Source: Gliomastix tumulicola
Taxonomy: Eukaryota; Ascomycota; Sordariomycetes; Hypocreales; Bionectriaceae
Assembly: GCA_001599755.1 (NCBI GenBank)
Contig: BCHX01000002.1
Location: 5,581,295 to 5,645,294, forward strand
Direction: 5' to 3'
DNA: 64,000 bases
Shown here piece by piece: positions 20,503 through 31,700 of this stretch. Every line of letters begins with the position of its first letter. Positions within the stretch are counted from its first letter, which is position 1. Below the pieces are notes generated by a model, which saw only the letters and a list, made by a program, of their open reading frames with translations, was not told the origin of the DNA and did no database searches. Position numbers and translations under genes: made by a program.

Positions 20503-21681
20503 CTACGGTCCTGAGGGCAAGAAGCCGCCTGCAGCACCATCGCCCGTCTGTCGTTTCTTGCGCTCTGGGTACTTGTCCATCATCATCTTGAACAGCTTCA
20601 AGTCCTCCATCGCGTCGGCCGCGGTCGTCTTGATCTCCTTTCCCTCGGCCACGCACGCGTACAGGTCCTTCAGTTCAGCTGTATAGGCATCCTCGTACGA
20701 CGTCTGCAGAGAGCGATGGCATTTCTCGCCATACTCATTCAATTCATCAATCTCCACAGTGATCCCGAGGCCCTTGACGAATGGTGTCTCATAGCATATT
20801 CTGACGCTCTTGTTCTCCCCGAACACCGCCACCTCCGAGTCGAAACGAGGCACGCTGTCAATCCCCGTCTCATACACTGCGGTGTATCTGTCTTTGGGCC
20901 CCGTGCGGTTGCGGTAGTCAAACATGGTTGTGTACCATCTCGCATTGTCGGTTGACGCGAGGACTTCCTCTGGCAGGCCCCCGAGCACCTCTCGCATCAG
21001 ACTCAAGCCGTGACTGCCTAGATTTGCGAGCAGTGTACAGTAATCCATCTGCGCTGCGCTAAGCTGCTCGAATGGCGTATCCCATGCCTCGGCAAGCAGG
21101 ACGGAGAGCCGTGCCTTGCGATCCTGCCCAGCCTCGGCCGGAATGTCGTCCACCCACTTCTGAGGATCTGTTCCAGACTGGCCGATGAAGTACGCATTTG
21201 GACCGATGATGTCGCGAACGCGAGCGTACTTGATGGACTCGATGGAAGCCACCTCCCGCTTGAAGGCTTGGAGGGAGGGGGCGTATCGCCGCATGTATCC
21301 CACGAACACTCGTGCTCCATTCAGCGCCGTCTTCTCGGCATCGATGATTTGCTGCGCCGTCTGGATGCTGAGACTGATGGGTTTCTCTACCAGAACGTGC
21401 TTGCCGGCCTGGAGTGCGGCGATGGAGTACGGCGCATGGAACTCGTCCGACGTCAGGACAAAGACTACGTCGATCTCGGGGTCTTTGAAGATGTCGTTGG
21501 CGTCCGATGTCGCGTTCGGGATGCCGAATTTGCGTGCGCAGTGGTCGGCAGTCTTCTGCGACACGTCGCATATCGTCTTGATCTTGAAGAGTCTCGAGAG
21601 GAAGACGAGGGTCGGGATATGGACGACTTGCGCCACGTCACCGGCCCCCAGGATACCGACTGAGAGAACTTTACCGCTCAT
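20503..21681 (-). CDS. Gfo/Idh/MocA family oxidoreductase
   Basis: This intronless gene encodes a 392-residue NAD(P)-dependent dehydrogenase of the glucose-fructose oxidoreductase / inositol dehydrogenase family. The Rossmann fold opens with SVGILGAGDVAQ at residues 7-18, and the family VEKPISLS motif, whose lysine is catalytic, lies near residue 100. The C-terminal alpha/beta domain contains NLGSHGLSLMREVLGG, where the conserved His sits in the substrate pocket. The enzyme would oxidise or reduce a hydroxyl of a sugar, sugar acid or cyclitol; the substrate is not readable from sequence. It is divergently transcribed from a second family member at 21958, sharing a 276-bp promoter with an inverted repeat. 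It has no signal peptide, so it is cytosolic. Confidence 0.9.
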   Translation of the reverse strand: MSGKVLSVGILGAGDVAQVVHIPTLVFLSRLFKIKTICDVSQKTADHCARKFGIPNATSDANDIFKDPEIDVVFVLTSDEFHAPYSIAALQAGKHVLVEKPISLSIQTAQQIIDAEKTALNGARVFVGYMRRYAPSLQAFKREVASIESIKYARVRDIIGPNAYFIGQSGTDPQKWVDDIPAEAGQDRKARLSVLLAEAWDTPFEQLSAAQMDYCTLLANLGSHGLSLMREVLGGLPEEVLASTDNARWYTTMFDYRNRTGPKDRYTAVYETGIDSVPRFDSEVAVFGENKSVRICYETPFVKGLGITVEIDELNEYGEKCHRSLQTSYEDAYTAELKDLYACVAEGKEIKTTAADAMEDLKLFKMMMDKYPERKKRQTGDGAAGGFLPSGP

Positions 21682-21742
21682 GATTGATGCGATGAAGCGT
21701 GTTCAACAGCAAGCACTGTTGATCTACCCCTCCTCTCTTGAA

Positions 21743-21790
21743 GTGTCACGACACCATTTATCAGTCTGCCTGTGAGTCTGGGGTGTCGTG
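21743..21790. promoter_or_regulatory. Inverted repeat in a shared divergent promoter
   Basis: CACGACACC at 21747-21755 is repeated as its exact reverse complement GGTGTCGTG at 21782-21790, with 26 bases between. The left arm is itself part of a small palindrome, GTGTC-AC-GACAC (21743-21754). The element lies inside the 276-bp region between two divergent dehydrogenase genes. That is where a pathway regulator would bind, but no binding is shown by sequence alone. Confidence 0.5.
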
Positions 21791-21957
21791 CGGAGAAGCG
21801 GCGATTTTCCGAATGTGGAAGCCTCCGTTGCAGCCATTTCAACAGGACTCTTAGCGTGCCTGGCCATGAATCGTTTTGTTCATATGTCCTCTTTCGGAAC
21901 CAATGCTGCCTCTTCTGCTTCCCGGAATTTGTTTTGCACAGTTCATCGTCTCGCATC

Positions 21958-23255
21958 ATGGCCATACCTATTGCACTTATTGGCGCAGGTAAGCAGGCCA
22001 GCCACGGCGTCTCGTATGATCAAGTTAACTGACCAGTGTTAGGCATCTGGGCCCGGGAGGAACATCTCGTAAGCATACAGTAAATCAACTCCTTACCTAC
22101 GACTGACCGTGATTAGCCTGCTATCCAAGCATCAAGCCATTTGACGCTCAAGGCGGTGTACTCACGGTCTACCAAATCAGCCGAGTCCATCACTTCAGCT
22201 GTCGATTCACCTATCGATGTCTATAGTGACGAAGGCCAGGGCTACGATGCTTTACTTGAGAGGGCTGATATCCAAGGAGTGGTCATATCGTAAGTACCCC
22301 GACCGTTTTGTCACACCCACTACTTACTAGAGAGCAGGCTGTCGATCCAGGGTCAGGAAGCGTACATACGCAAGGCGTTGACGGCCGGAAAGCATGTTCT
22401 GTCCGAGAAGCCGATCTGTGAAAATGTCACTGCGGCGACGAACATGATAAAGTGGTATCGTGATGAGATCAAGGGGCCAACATGGTGCATCGCGGAGAAC
22501 TGGCGCTTTTTGGCAAGCTACAACTACGGCCACGAGCAGATCAAGTCCCTGGGGAAGATCCTTTCCTTTAGTGGTCGACAGCTCTCTTCCGTCCTTCCCA
22601 CTGGAAAGTTCTACTGTACGCTGCAGCTATACTCCCATCTAGATGTGCTCTACTAACCATGCAGTGACCGAATGGCGAAAGAACCCTACCCATCAAGGCG
22701 GGTTCCTCCTCGACGGCGGCGTCCACTACATGGCAGGCATCCGAAGACTTCTCGAGGCGCAGCCTGGCAACGAGATTGCTCAAGTCTCGGCATTCACGGT
22801 TCAAAATCGCGATTATCTCCCTCCCGTCGACAGCGCCAATGCCATCTTCAAGACTCGCTCCGGCGCCACGGGCAGTTTCCAGGTTTCTGTCGCCAGCAGC
22901 GCCGCTGCCGACGAATGGACGGTCGAATGCGAGAACGGCTGGGTCAAGATTGAAGGCCCCAAGGTGACTGTATCACGAGACGGCAAGACTCAAGAAATAG
23001 ATGTGCCGAACGAGAGGACCGGCGTCCCTCCCGAAGTCAGGGCTTGGGGTGAAGCTCTCTCACGTGGGAAGCCTCTGAAAGAGCAGGAACCTGAAGCGGC
23101 GCTCGCAGACCTCGAACTGGTGAGTCTTATCTTTTCCCCCCTAACCAGGTAAGGGATCTAAACCCCTGCTGACATGCCTCGTGAAGATGGAGTTCATCCT
23201 CCGCAGTGGTGATCACAACGGCCAAGCAATGGCATGTGTCCATCAGATAGTCTAA
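21958..23255 (+). CDS. Gfo/Idh/MocA family oxidoreductase with five introns
   Basis: Six exons are inferred: 21958-21988, 22043-22068, 22117-22289, 22338-22615, 22665-23119 and 23187-23255. Together they give 343 residues in one frame. The coenzyme loop IALIGAGIWAREEHLPA is assembled from the first three exons. The family motif LSEKPICEN carries the catalytic Lys, and FLLDGGVHYMAGIRRLL supplies the conserved substrate-pocket His. The fourth intron has a textbook TACTAAC branch site. The protein is cytosolic and resembles fungal family members annotated as uncharacterised oxidoreductases. It pairs divergently with the gene at 20503 and is followed on the same strand by a sugar transporter. Substrate unknown; a two-step oxidation shared with its neighbour is possible. 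Confidence 0.9.
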
Positions 23256-23751
23256 GTACTAGTAGATAGGCGAATAGGCAACATTTAAAGAGCTTTAGAA
23301 ATCGATGTTTACTTCCGCAAGACCTCATTTCTCCGTAGATTCACCGCTTCAATCCCGGCTCGATGACGCACATCGGCGTATTGTCCGATATTCCTCCGCC
23401 TCCAGCCCAGAAAGAGTCATGCTCTCCCCACACCGCGCGCGTTCTCGCAACACCCCCAGGATTCCCCAGCCTCCACAGTCATCCCGCTAAGACCAAAAGT
23501 TGGCTTTCACCTTTCTTCTTCAGGACAAAGTCCGACGACAGGTGCAAGATCGGTCCCTCCAACATGACCACCCATGTGGTTACCAGATTTCCCTTTCCCG
23601 TGGGGAAGGTTTCCTTGCGCTGAACCTTCAAAAACCCCCAGGTTCTCCAGCTTTTCTGGTCTCTGCCTTCCCCCAGATACTCCTTCTTCCCTCTCCTTTT
23701 CCTTCCTTCTTCCTACTCCTCGATATCCCATTATCCTCACACTCGTCCAAC
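23256..23751. other. Transporter promoter region
   Basis: This lies between the second dehydrogenase and the MFS transporter. It contains pyrimidine-rich tracts (for example 23690-23745) immediately before the start codon, typical of fungal core promoters. An in-frame open stretch upstream of 23752 is rejected as coding because it lacks transporter similarity. Confidence 0.5.
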
Positions 23752-25408
23752 ATGGCACTCTTCAAGGGCTTCAACTTTGACTGGAAATCCCATAAATGGG
23801 CCATCCTCTACTGCTCACTCTCTGCCATCGGTGCTCTCGTGTACGGCTACGACAACACCTACTATAATGGAGTCCTCGCCATGCAGGAGTTCAAGAATGA
23901 CTACGGCACACACTATGATTCTGAGGGAAAGAAGGCCCTCCCGTCCTCTTTTCAGTCATTGACTGCCTCTTCTATCTACATCGGAGATCTTTTCGGCGCC
24001 ATCTTGGCGTCTCCCATCAACGATAGGTGGGGGCGAAAGATGGTCTTCCTTGTCGCGTCTTTTTGCATTCTCTTCGGCGGTATCACACAAGTGGCAGACA
24101 CGAACCACGAGGCGGTCATCGTCGTTGGTCGAGTCCTTATGGGGCTCGGCGTCGGCCAGTTCACAGTCACCACTCTCCTCTACATGGGGGAGATCGCGCC
24201 GACCGAAATCAGGGGCCCAGCATTGATGATGTTTCAATGTCGGTAGATGCTGCCCAGTCTTGTCATGGAATCCGGTGCTGACCTGCTCTAGTCCTCCAAT
24301 CATGGTCGCAGCTGATTGCTTCTGGCATCACCCAAGGCACAGAGAACATCTCGAGCTCCCTCTCATACAAGATTCCCATGGGTGGTCTTATCATTCTGCC
24401 TCTCATGATGTTCGCCAGTCTACCCTTTATGCCAGAGAGTCCGTTCTGGTACGTTCTCAAGGGGCGTGATGCCGACGCGCAGAGGTCCCTCCAGAAAATC
24501 AACCGCAGCCAGCCAGCATATGACGCAGGATCCGATCTTCAAGTCCTGCAGGAAAACAAGCGAATCGAGCAGCAGCATGCCGAGGAGTCTTCGTGGAAGT
24601 CGCTGCTCATGGACCCCATCGAGCGCCGCAAGGTCATCTACTCGTGTGGTGCCATGTTCAGTCAACAGGTCTGCGGCATCCTCTTCTTCTACGTGTACGG
24701 CGTCGTTTTTGCCCAGGAGATTGGCATCTCCGATCCCTTCCTGATCCAGCTCATCACGAACATTATCCAGATCTTCGCCGTCGGGGCCTCTGTTGTCACT
24801 GGCAACAAGGTGCGACGCCGAGTGAATCTCATGGTTACGAACATCGTCATGCTGGTTGCCTTCCTCATCATCGGCGGTATGGGCACGATTCGCCCTCTGA
24901 CGCAGTCTGCGCAATACGTTATTGTGATCTTTTCCTACTTTGTCGTTATTGGTGAGTCTCCCTGCTTACTTAGGTAGTGTCCGGTATACAATTTGTGTGC
25001 TAAGCTTTCCCAGGATTCAACTACGGTCTCGGCCCTCTTGCCTACACCGTCGCTCGCGAGATGGCAGTCGGCACCAACCAGAACAAAATCATGTCAGCGT
25101 CTATTGTCGTCTTCTATTTCACGACATGGGTCATATCGTTCACTGCCCCCTACATGTACTATGACGGTGGACTCGGGCCAATGGTTGGCTTTGTCTATGC
25201 CGGCACGACTTGCCTGGCCATTGCATGGACTTGGTTCTGCGTTGGCGAGACGGCGGGAAGGACCAACTTGGAGATTTCTCTGTTCTTTACCGAGAAAATT
25301 CCCGTCCGGCAGTGGAGGACACATATCTTCGACCGTGAGATTACGCTGGAGAAGGCATCCCACACGTTGGACACGGAAAAGGGGGAGGTGTCTCTCAGCG
25401 ATCATTAA
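23752..25408 (+). CDS. MFS sugar or polyol transporter
   Basis: Three exons (23752-24238, 24292-24951, 25014-25408) encode a 513-residue plasma-membrane transporter of the sugar porter family. Diagnostic motifs are the loop 2-3 signature NDRWGRK, the PESPFWYVLKGR segment after helix 6 (PESPRWL-type) and FMQ-like FQFLQSWSQL across the first junction. GFNYGLGPLAY, near the second junction, replaces the common G-P-x-P-W segment. The cytoplasmic tail is short and charged (EKGEVSLSDH). The first intron uses the donor GTCGGT, which is required to keep the FQFLQSW motif in frame. The transporter would import a sugar, polyol or cyclitol by proton symport or facilitation. It follows a dehydrogenase pair, suggesting it supplies their substrate. 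Confidence 0.9.
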
Positions 25409-26148
25409 TGAGGCGTCTCGGGAAAGATGACATGAGCAGATTGTGGTCACGACTTGCGTCTGGGCAGACCATACGAGCCCAAATCTGCCAGAGACCAGAA
25501 CATCACACTGTAGCTAGTCACCGCTTCAATTAGCCCATAGGAACAAGTGTGCGGATCCAATAGACTCCGCTAGAACATAGCCCTTTGCAAGCCCAACCAA
25601 TGGTATTCTGTTTTGCTTCTGTGTTTGCGATATCCGTATGGCCCTCATACAGGGTAGGTAAGAGTCTGACATGCACGTGCACGTGTAGTCAAGCTGCCAT
25701 CTCTGGTCTCTGGCTCAAGGTGTCACCTCCCTGAAGGACGAAGGACTGGGTACTTTTAGGCTCATCTTGGCATCTGATAACAGATTAAGGTTTTTTTTTG
25801 CCTTCTGGAAAAAGAACGCAACTGTGCCTTTTGTTTCCTTTTTTCACGTGCTCTCTGCAGCGTGCCCCTGGATTCACTGCAGGGAAAGCCCGCGTCTCAA
25901 TAGTCCCGACCACATCCTTGCACGAAGCTGCCTTTTTCAGCGCCAATGCAAGGGTATAATTATGGGCTTAATGTCACTGCAACAACGTGCCACAGCGCCT
26001 CGGGCCAATCATGACGCCGTTCTGGGGCACGAGATTGGCCATCACCGGCAGCTTCAAGGCGCTGTTGCATTGGCGGAAATGCTTATTAAACCCGCGGCTC
26101 TTCATTTATTTCGGCTTGATGCTCTGTTTTCTGCAGACAGAGGACACT
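25409..26148. other. Intergenic region, phytase promoter
   Basis: No supported gene. The 3' region of the transporter is followed by the promoter of the phytase gene. A TATAATTA-like element lies near 25955 and an in-frame open stretch precedes the phytase start, but it carries no family features. Confidence 0.45.
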
Positions 26149-28497
26149 ATGCACGCTCCAATTGCTCTCCTCGCGGCCGTCTGGCCCGTGTTGGCTGCTG
26201 CTGTCAATCTCAATGTCAGCGCACTGGTCGCCGAGACGATTGAATCCGACTGGACGACGACTTACTACTCGAAGGACTCACCTCTTCTGCTAGGAAACGA
26301 TGGCGGCGCCTCGACGGGCGGCTTACATGCTTGGGATATCAACGGCGATGAGCCGCTTGAGGCCTCTGTGAGCCTGTTCACGGGGAGGACCAAGCTGGTC
26401 TCGACGCTGTACAATGTGGGCGGGAAAGATTATCTGGTGTCCATCCCCCAGACCACGAGTCGCCTCACGCTGTACGAGCTGCCCGACGTGACCAAGGTCG
26501 ACGAGGCCGAGTACTTTGCTCTGGGGGATTGGGCGGCCCTTTGCTCCTGGAAAAGCCGCAGCAAGAATGATTATCTCTTCCTCTTTGGCAAGCGCGAGGC
26601 GATCCAATTCCTCGTCCGCAGTGGCGAGGAACGGCCGATCGAGATTCTTCGCGTATGTGAAGCAACAACGTGTCACAGGAAGTCAATGTGCTGATTAGAT
26701 TCCAGATTCAAACGTTTGACCTCCCCTTTGAATTCGCGGGCTGTGCTGCGTCTCGTGCGGCTTCCAAGATGTTTTTGACTCCCGACGATGGCCAGGAGGT
26801 TTACGTCTTTGACTTGACCGAGTCAACGGAGCCACCAACGCTCGAGGTTCTGGGGGAGACCGATGATAGTGTCACGGGCATTGCTGTCTACGCGTCAGAG
26901 AAGGGAACCAACGACTACCTTCTGGTTGGACTGGAGTCTTCCGTCGTGGTCTATGAATATCCGTGGGAGCAGATCGGAACCCTGGAGATTGCTGGTCTCG
27001 AAGAGCCTGAGATCCAGGGACTGAGCCTGCACCAGAGCAGCACCGAGAAGTACCCAGAGGGAGTCTTGGCCTACGCCGTGGAGGCGGAGGATGTCCAGGG
27101 CTTTGGGCTAAGCTCGCTCGAGGGAGCTCTGTTCGACCTCGGCGTTACGCCCAACACCGACTTTGACCCTCGAAGGCCGTACGGATGCAGACTGCCGTCG
27201 CCCATCTCGGCACAGTGCTCCTACAACGGATACCAGAAGGCGGCGAGTGGTGGCTGTGACTGCTTCGCTGGGTTTGCTGGCGCTGCCTGCGAAGAACTCA
27301 AGTGTCAAGATGACTGCTCTGGCAATGGCCTCTGCGTTGGTCCAGATACCTGCCAATGCGAGGATGGCTGGGGCGGGCTTCACTGCTCCTTCCTTGTCGT
27401 CGAGCCTGAGTTTGAGACTGATGCCAACGGAGACGATGGAGATGACCCAGCCATCTGGATCTCGCCTATCTCCCCGGAGCTCTCCCGCATCATCACGACG
27501 ACCAAGTCGGGCGAAGGCGCTGGCTTGGCTGTCTTTGATCTGGAGGGAAATCAGTTACAGATGCATTTTGCGGAAGAGCCAAACAACGTGGACGTCATTT
27601 ACGGCTTTCAGGCTGGCAATCGCACTGTTGATCTTGCATACGCCGCATGCCGCGGCGACAACACTCTGTGGTAAGTTCCCATGCGAAAATTTTTGGGAAT
27701 CTATCTGACATTTTCGTTTTTCCAGCATCTTCGAGATCACATCCGAAGGCGAGATAGTGGACATCGATGGTGGCATTCAACCGTCTGATGTCGAGGACGA
27801 GCTGTACGGATCCTGCGTCTACCGCTCCAAGATGACGGGGCGACAGTTCCTCTTCGTGAACGAGAAGTCCGCTCGATACATGCAGTATGAGCTTACGGCC
27901 TCAGCCAATGGGACCCTTCACACCACCCTTGTCCGTGAGTTCGTTGGCGGATCCGGCGGGCAAGTGGAAGGATGTGTGACGGATGAAGATAATGGCTGGC
28001 TGATCCTGGGAGAGGAGCCGTCTGCGCTGTGGCGGTACGACGCTGAGCCGGATGGAAGCGACGAGGGATACCAGATCGGGTACGTTGGCGATGGAAATCT
28101 CTTCGGAGACGTCGAGGGAGTGACGCTGGTGCATGGGAAGACCAAGGACGAGGGCTTCATCATTGTGTCTTGCCAGGGTGTCAGCGCCTACAACATTTAC
28201 GAAAGGGCAGAGCCACACAAATACGTGGCCACCTTCACAATCGGAGACTCGGCTGATGGGGAGATTGATCACGTCACCAACACGGACGGCTTGGCTGCTG
28301 TGCCCAACAACCTGGGGCCTCTCTTCCCCCATGGCGTGTTGGTGGTTCATGATGACACCAACGAGCTTCCCGGAGGAGGTGCAGATGTATTTGCCAGCTA
28401 CAAGATTATCGGACTGGACAAGGTTCTTGGGGCACCTCCGCTGGCTGACCTGAACCTGCTTGACCAAGTGGACAGGGACTGGGAACCGAGGACCTGA
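26149..28497 (+). CDS. Secreted beta-propeller phytase with EGF-like linker
   Basis: Three exons (26149-26652, 26706-27670, 27726-28497) encode 746 residues. A signal peptide opens the protein (MHAPIALLAAVWPVLAAA). Residues about 25-330 form a first phytase-like propeller without the full set of calcium ligands. A cysteine-rich EGF-like segment of about 60 residues follows (GGCDCFAGFAGAAC, CQCEDGWGG). The second propeller has the canonical motifs DDPAIWISP, NNVDVIYGF, VEGCVTDEDNGW, GDVEGVTLVHG and TDGLAAVPNNLGP. This type of enzyme removes phosphate from phytate, leaving lower inositol phosphates. The double-propeller layout is known in some bacterial and fungal phytases, where the weaker domain can aid the other. 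The start at 26149 is selected by the signal peptide. It lies next to a cluster of Gfo/Idh/MocA dehydrogenases and a sugar-type transporter. Confidence 0.9.
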
Positions 28498-28733
28498 GTC
28501 TTCGTGTATAGGGCGTGGCCATAGACTAACATGAGGAGTTATTCGATCTCCTGTTAATATACTACCCAGCATCCGTGTATCTAATATGTCTGGCAGTCTA
28601 TTCTTGTATGTAGTGACGCCGATGCTTGGAGGCGTCGCTGTTGTCGTTGTTGCCGTGTTGCCAGGCATCCGCTGGGCAGGTTCAAGCTATTGTTGAGTGC
28701 GGCGAACTAAAAATTCACCGCCATCTGCCAAAT

Positions 28734-30697
28734 TCACCACTGGATGTGGAAGTTCTTTCCAGGACGTCCCTCGAACCACTCTTTCCATGTCCTCAGCGTC
28801 AATATTGCCTCGCGAGCCGACAAAGGGACCATGGTGTAGTTGCAGATGCGAGCGAGAGGAACAATATGAACCTCGTCCTCATCATCCTCTGAAGGAACGG
28901 CAGGAATCCACCCACGCGCAGAGGGATGATCGATGTTGACGTCTCTCAAGACGGGATCCTCACGATACTCCCTCGACGCCTCGGCTTCCCGTATCATCAT
29001 CTCCTCTGCCAGGGCTGCCGACATACACGAGTCCCAGACACCCTCTAGGCGAGGCTTTTTCAGAAGCTGAAGTGCGCGATCTCGGGTCTTCCTATGGAAG
29101 CCCGTCTTCACCATGTAGACGATGGGATTCATCAGCGGGGGAGAGGCCACGGGGCCGCCATCACGAAGACACCCAACCGTTGTTTCGAGGGCTAATACCT
29201 CTTCGCACCGATCCACGAGGTAGGAACACTGTTTTGGGAGGGATTCAAGACGTCGCTGCGGATCAGGCTCATCGGGATCGGACCGGAGAAGCATCCGAGT
29301 GGACGTCTGGAGAATGAGGAGTGATACGTATGCTTTGCGAAGCTCCGTTGCCTCAGAGGGACGCATTTTCGGCCCTTCTGGCGCGTCCAGCTCCGACGCG
29401 AAGAGGGATGATGCACGCTCAAGCATTCTGAAGCTATCGTAGATGGCTGTGGGATCCTCGTGTTTGGGGGTCGAACGGAGCAGGTCATAACCGCCTTGCT
29501 CGTACAGCTTCTTCAAAACGGTGGCTTGCGCCATGGCGGAAATGACGAGGGTCATAAATAATGACTCCGCGGCCCGTGTGGCTCGAGATAAACTATCAGG
29601 GGATGCATATCCTCCAAAAACTGTTGGTGATGTTGGGAGACTGTAGCGCTGCCAGGCCGAGTAGTTGCTGTCTTGCTTCTCTAGGGCCAGGAGCTTTGGC
29701 GGCACTGACACGCGGTTCGGATCCATTTTGGACTCAACCATCTCGAATCCAATAAGCAGGGATCGTATTGAAGTCAACGAGACCGGGCCTAGGAGCTGAT
29801 CTCTCGCGGGAACCAGTTGGACGGTGGCTGCATCAGCCTCAAGTTCTTGAAGAAGCTTGCATCCGGACCTGAAATGCAGCTTCGCCTCGTCAAGGCGACC
29901 GCTGAGCATCGCGGTGCAGGTGAACATGGTGCTCGCGGTGAGGGCTTCCCATGATGATTTGCGGGAGGACCAGTTCTGCACGGTGAGCGCTCTGATGGAA
30001 GCGTTGAGATGCTTCAGCGTCTGCGCAATGTGCTGCTTGCGACGCTGATCCTGACGGCAGAAGTACGCCTCGTGCGCAGATGCCAGGCCCAGGGCGGCGT
30101 GCCAAATCGCTTCATTGCTCTCGCAGATCCTCGGAACCTCCACGACCCAGAAGTCCCTGCTCAGCGGCGCGCCGGAAAGGGTGGGGGCCGTGACTTCTTT
30201 GAAGTAGGTGTAGCTGCGAAGCTCATCTGGCGTCCTTTTTGACTGGAGCAGTAGAAGATCGGCGCCGGCATGCAGAGGAATAAACTTGGCTGTCGGACGA
30301 GGACCGGTCTTGACAGGCCGGGGAAAGGGCTCGATTGTAGCGGTGACGTAGCCATCGCACTTGCGGCCTGTGGTTAGGCAACGTTTGCATGCTGGTTTTG
30401 CTTCATCGCACCGGATACGACGTATTCTATCCAGGGCGTCCATTTAGCATCATGAACGGACAGAAATGGACGTAGTGTATGTGTGTATGCCGATGGGGAG
30501 ACATAACGCAATGTCCGATCGCTCTCCGCCCGGAGAACCCGGGAGGCAACTTACTTGCATGTCTTGCAGCCCGTACGGACCTTGTTGTGATAGGCCCGGT
30601 TCTTCTTGGAGGCTTCCGGCTGCTGCACAGCGGTGGTCCGTGGTTCCGACCCGGGAGCAATGCGCCGTGGTTGGTGAACCGTGCCAAGTTGCGCCAT
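28734..30697 (-). CDS. Zn(II)2Cys6 transcription factor
   Basis: Two exons (30697-30555, 30426-28734) separated by a 128-nt intron encode 611 residues. The intron splits the zinc cluster. Joined, it reads C-KT-C-KIRRIR-C-DEAKPA-C-KR-C-LTTGRK-C, a complete binuclear cluster preceded by the basic NKVRTG segment. The remainder matches the fungal_trans_2 class: LLLLQSKRTPDELRSYTYF, WHAALGLASAHEAYF, LHFRSGCKLLQELE. It would bind CGG half-sites in the nucleus. The start at 30697 is the Met giving the shortest N-terminus upstream of the cluster; an in-frame Met 42 bases earlier is possible. Neighbours are the phytase (tail-to-tail) and an MFS transporter on the same strand. Confidence 0.88.
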
Positions 30698-30753
30698 GTT
30701 GATTTTGAGCGATCTGTGGCGCGCGTAGATCCTGCACACGCCGCCTTTGGTGC

Positions 30754-30787
<34 letters not shown>

Positions 30788-31700
30788 TCAGTCTCTCCCT
30801 CAAAGCCCCTGAAAGCTCTTGGAACTGCTTTCGTATGCTCTTGATCTCTTCCGTGAGGCTTATCCAAGCGGCGGCCGGCTTCTCTACATGTCGATACGAC
30901 CCTGCTTCACACAGGGAGCTGGCCTGCCATTATGAGGAATTACCGACGCGACATCTGAGGCAGACGTTTTCGGCCTCTTTGCTCCCTAACCCCTGCTGGA
31001 GATATGATGTGTGGACTCAGCGCAGAAGCTCATTGGCTAGTTCGTACAACCCGCTTTTCGTTGGCCAATGAAGTCTGCAGACCCGCTGAAAGGACATTAG
31101 AACCGTACCGCACAAATAGCGATTGCCGGTAATAATACTAGTAGTGATAGCCCTTATGGGCTCTGAAGCCCGACTGGTGAGCACTGCTGTTTATTAGGGG
31201 CCCCCAATGCCATATCAGAGCTGCTGACGGGTCGTTCCGCAGGGCACCTACTGGTAAGATATCCCTGCGTACTCGTAGTTAATTAACGTCGGCCCTCAAG
31301 AGGATCACGCACCGATGTTGGCATCAGTGTCATGACCTCATAGAGATGCGGGTAATGTTGGTCTGCATCTAATACGCCGCTCAGGATCGAGACTTGAAGC
31401 CCTAGATACCCCTGAATCCGGACTGACAGCCACGCGGCAAGGGGGAGTGTACCCGTCGAACTTCGGGTTCCCATCCGCAATTTCAAACATCAAAAATAAC
31501 ATATGTATCTGCATTCTGCTTTGACCAAAGAGAACTTCATCCCCATATATAGATATAGATAAAGGGTCATGCAAATTGACCTTTCCTTCCTGTCCACGCA
31601 TTGACTCACTTCTCCCATTCATCGTCATGACCTATTACACACTGCATAAAATGCTGACATGGATCAACAACTGCCACCCACAGCTAAGATTCCCAAGCTT
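30698..31700. other. Intergenic region
   Basis: This holds the leader and promoter of the regulator, the AGC repeat, and the 3' region of the MFS transporter. No other gene is supported. Confidence 0.45.
30755..30787. repeat. (AGC)11 microsatellite
   Basis: Eleven perfect AGC units lie just upstream of the regulator start codon at 30697, probably in its 5' leader or promoter. Length variation here could affect expression, but this is only a possibility. Confidence 0.92.
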
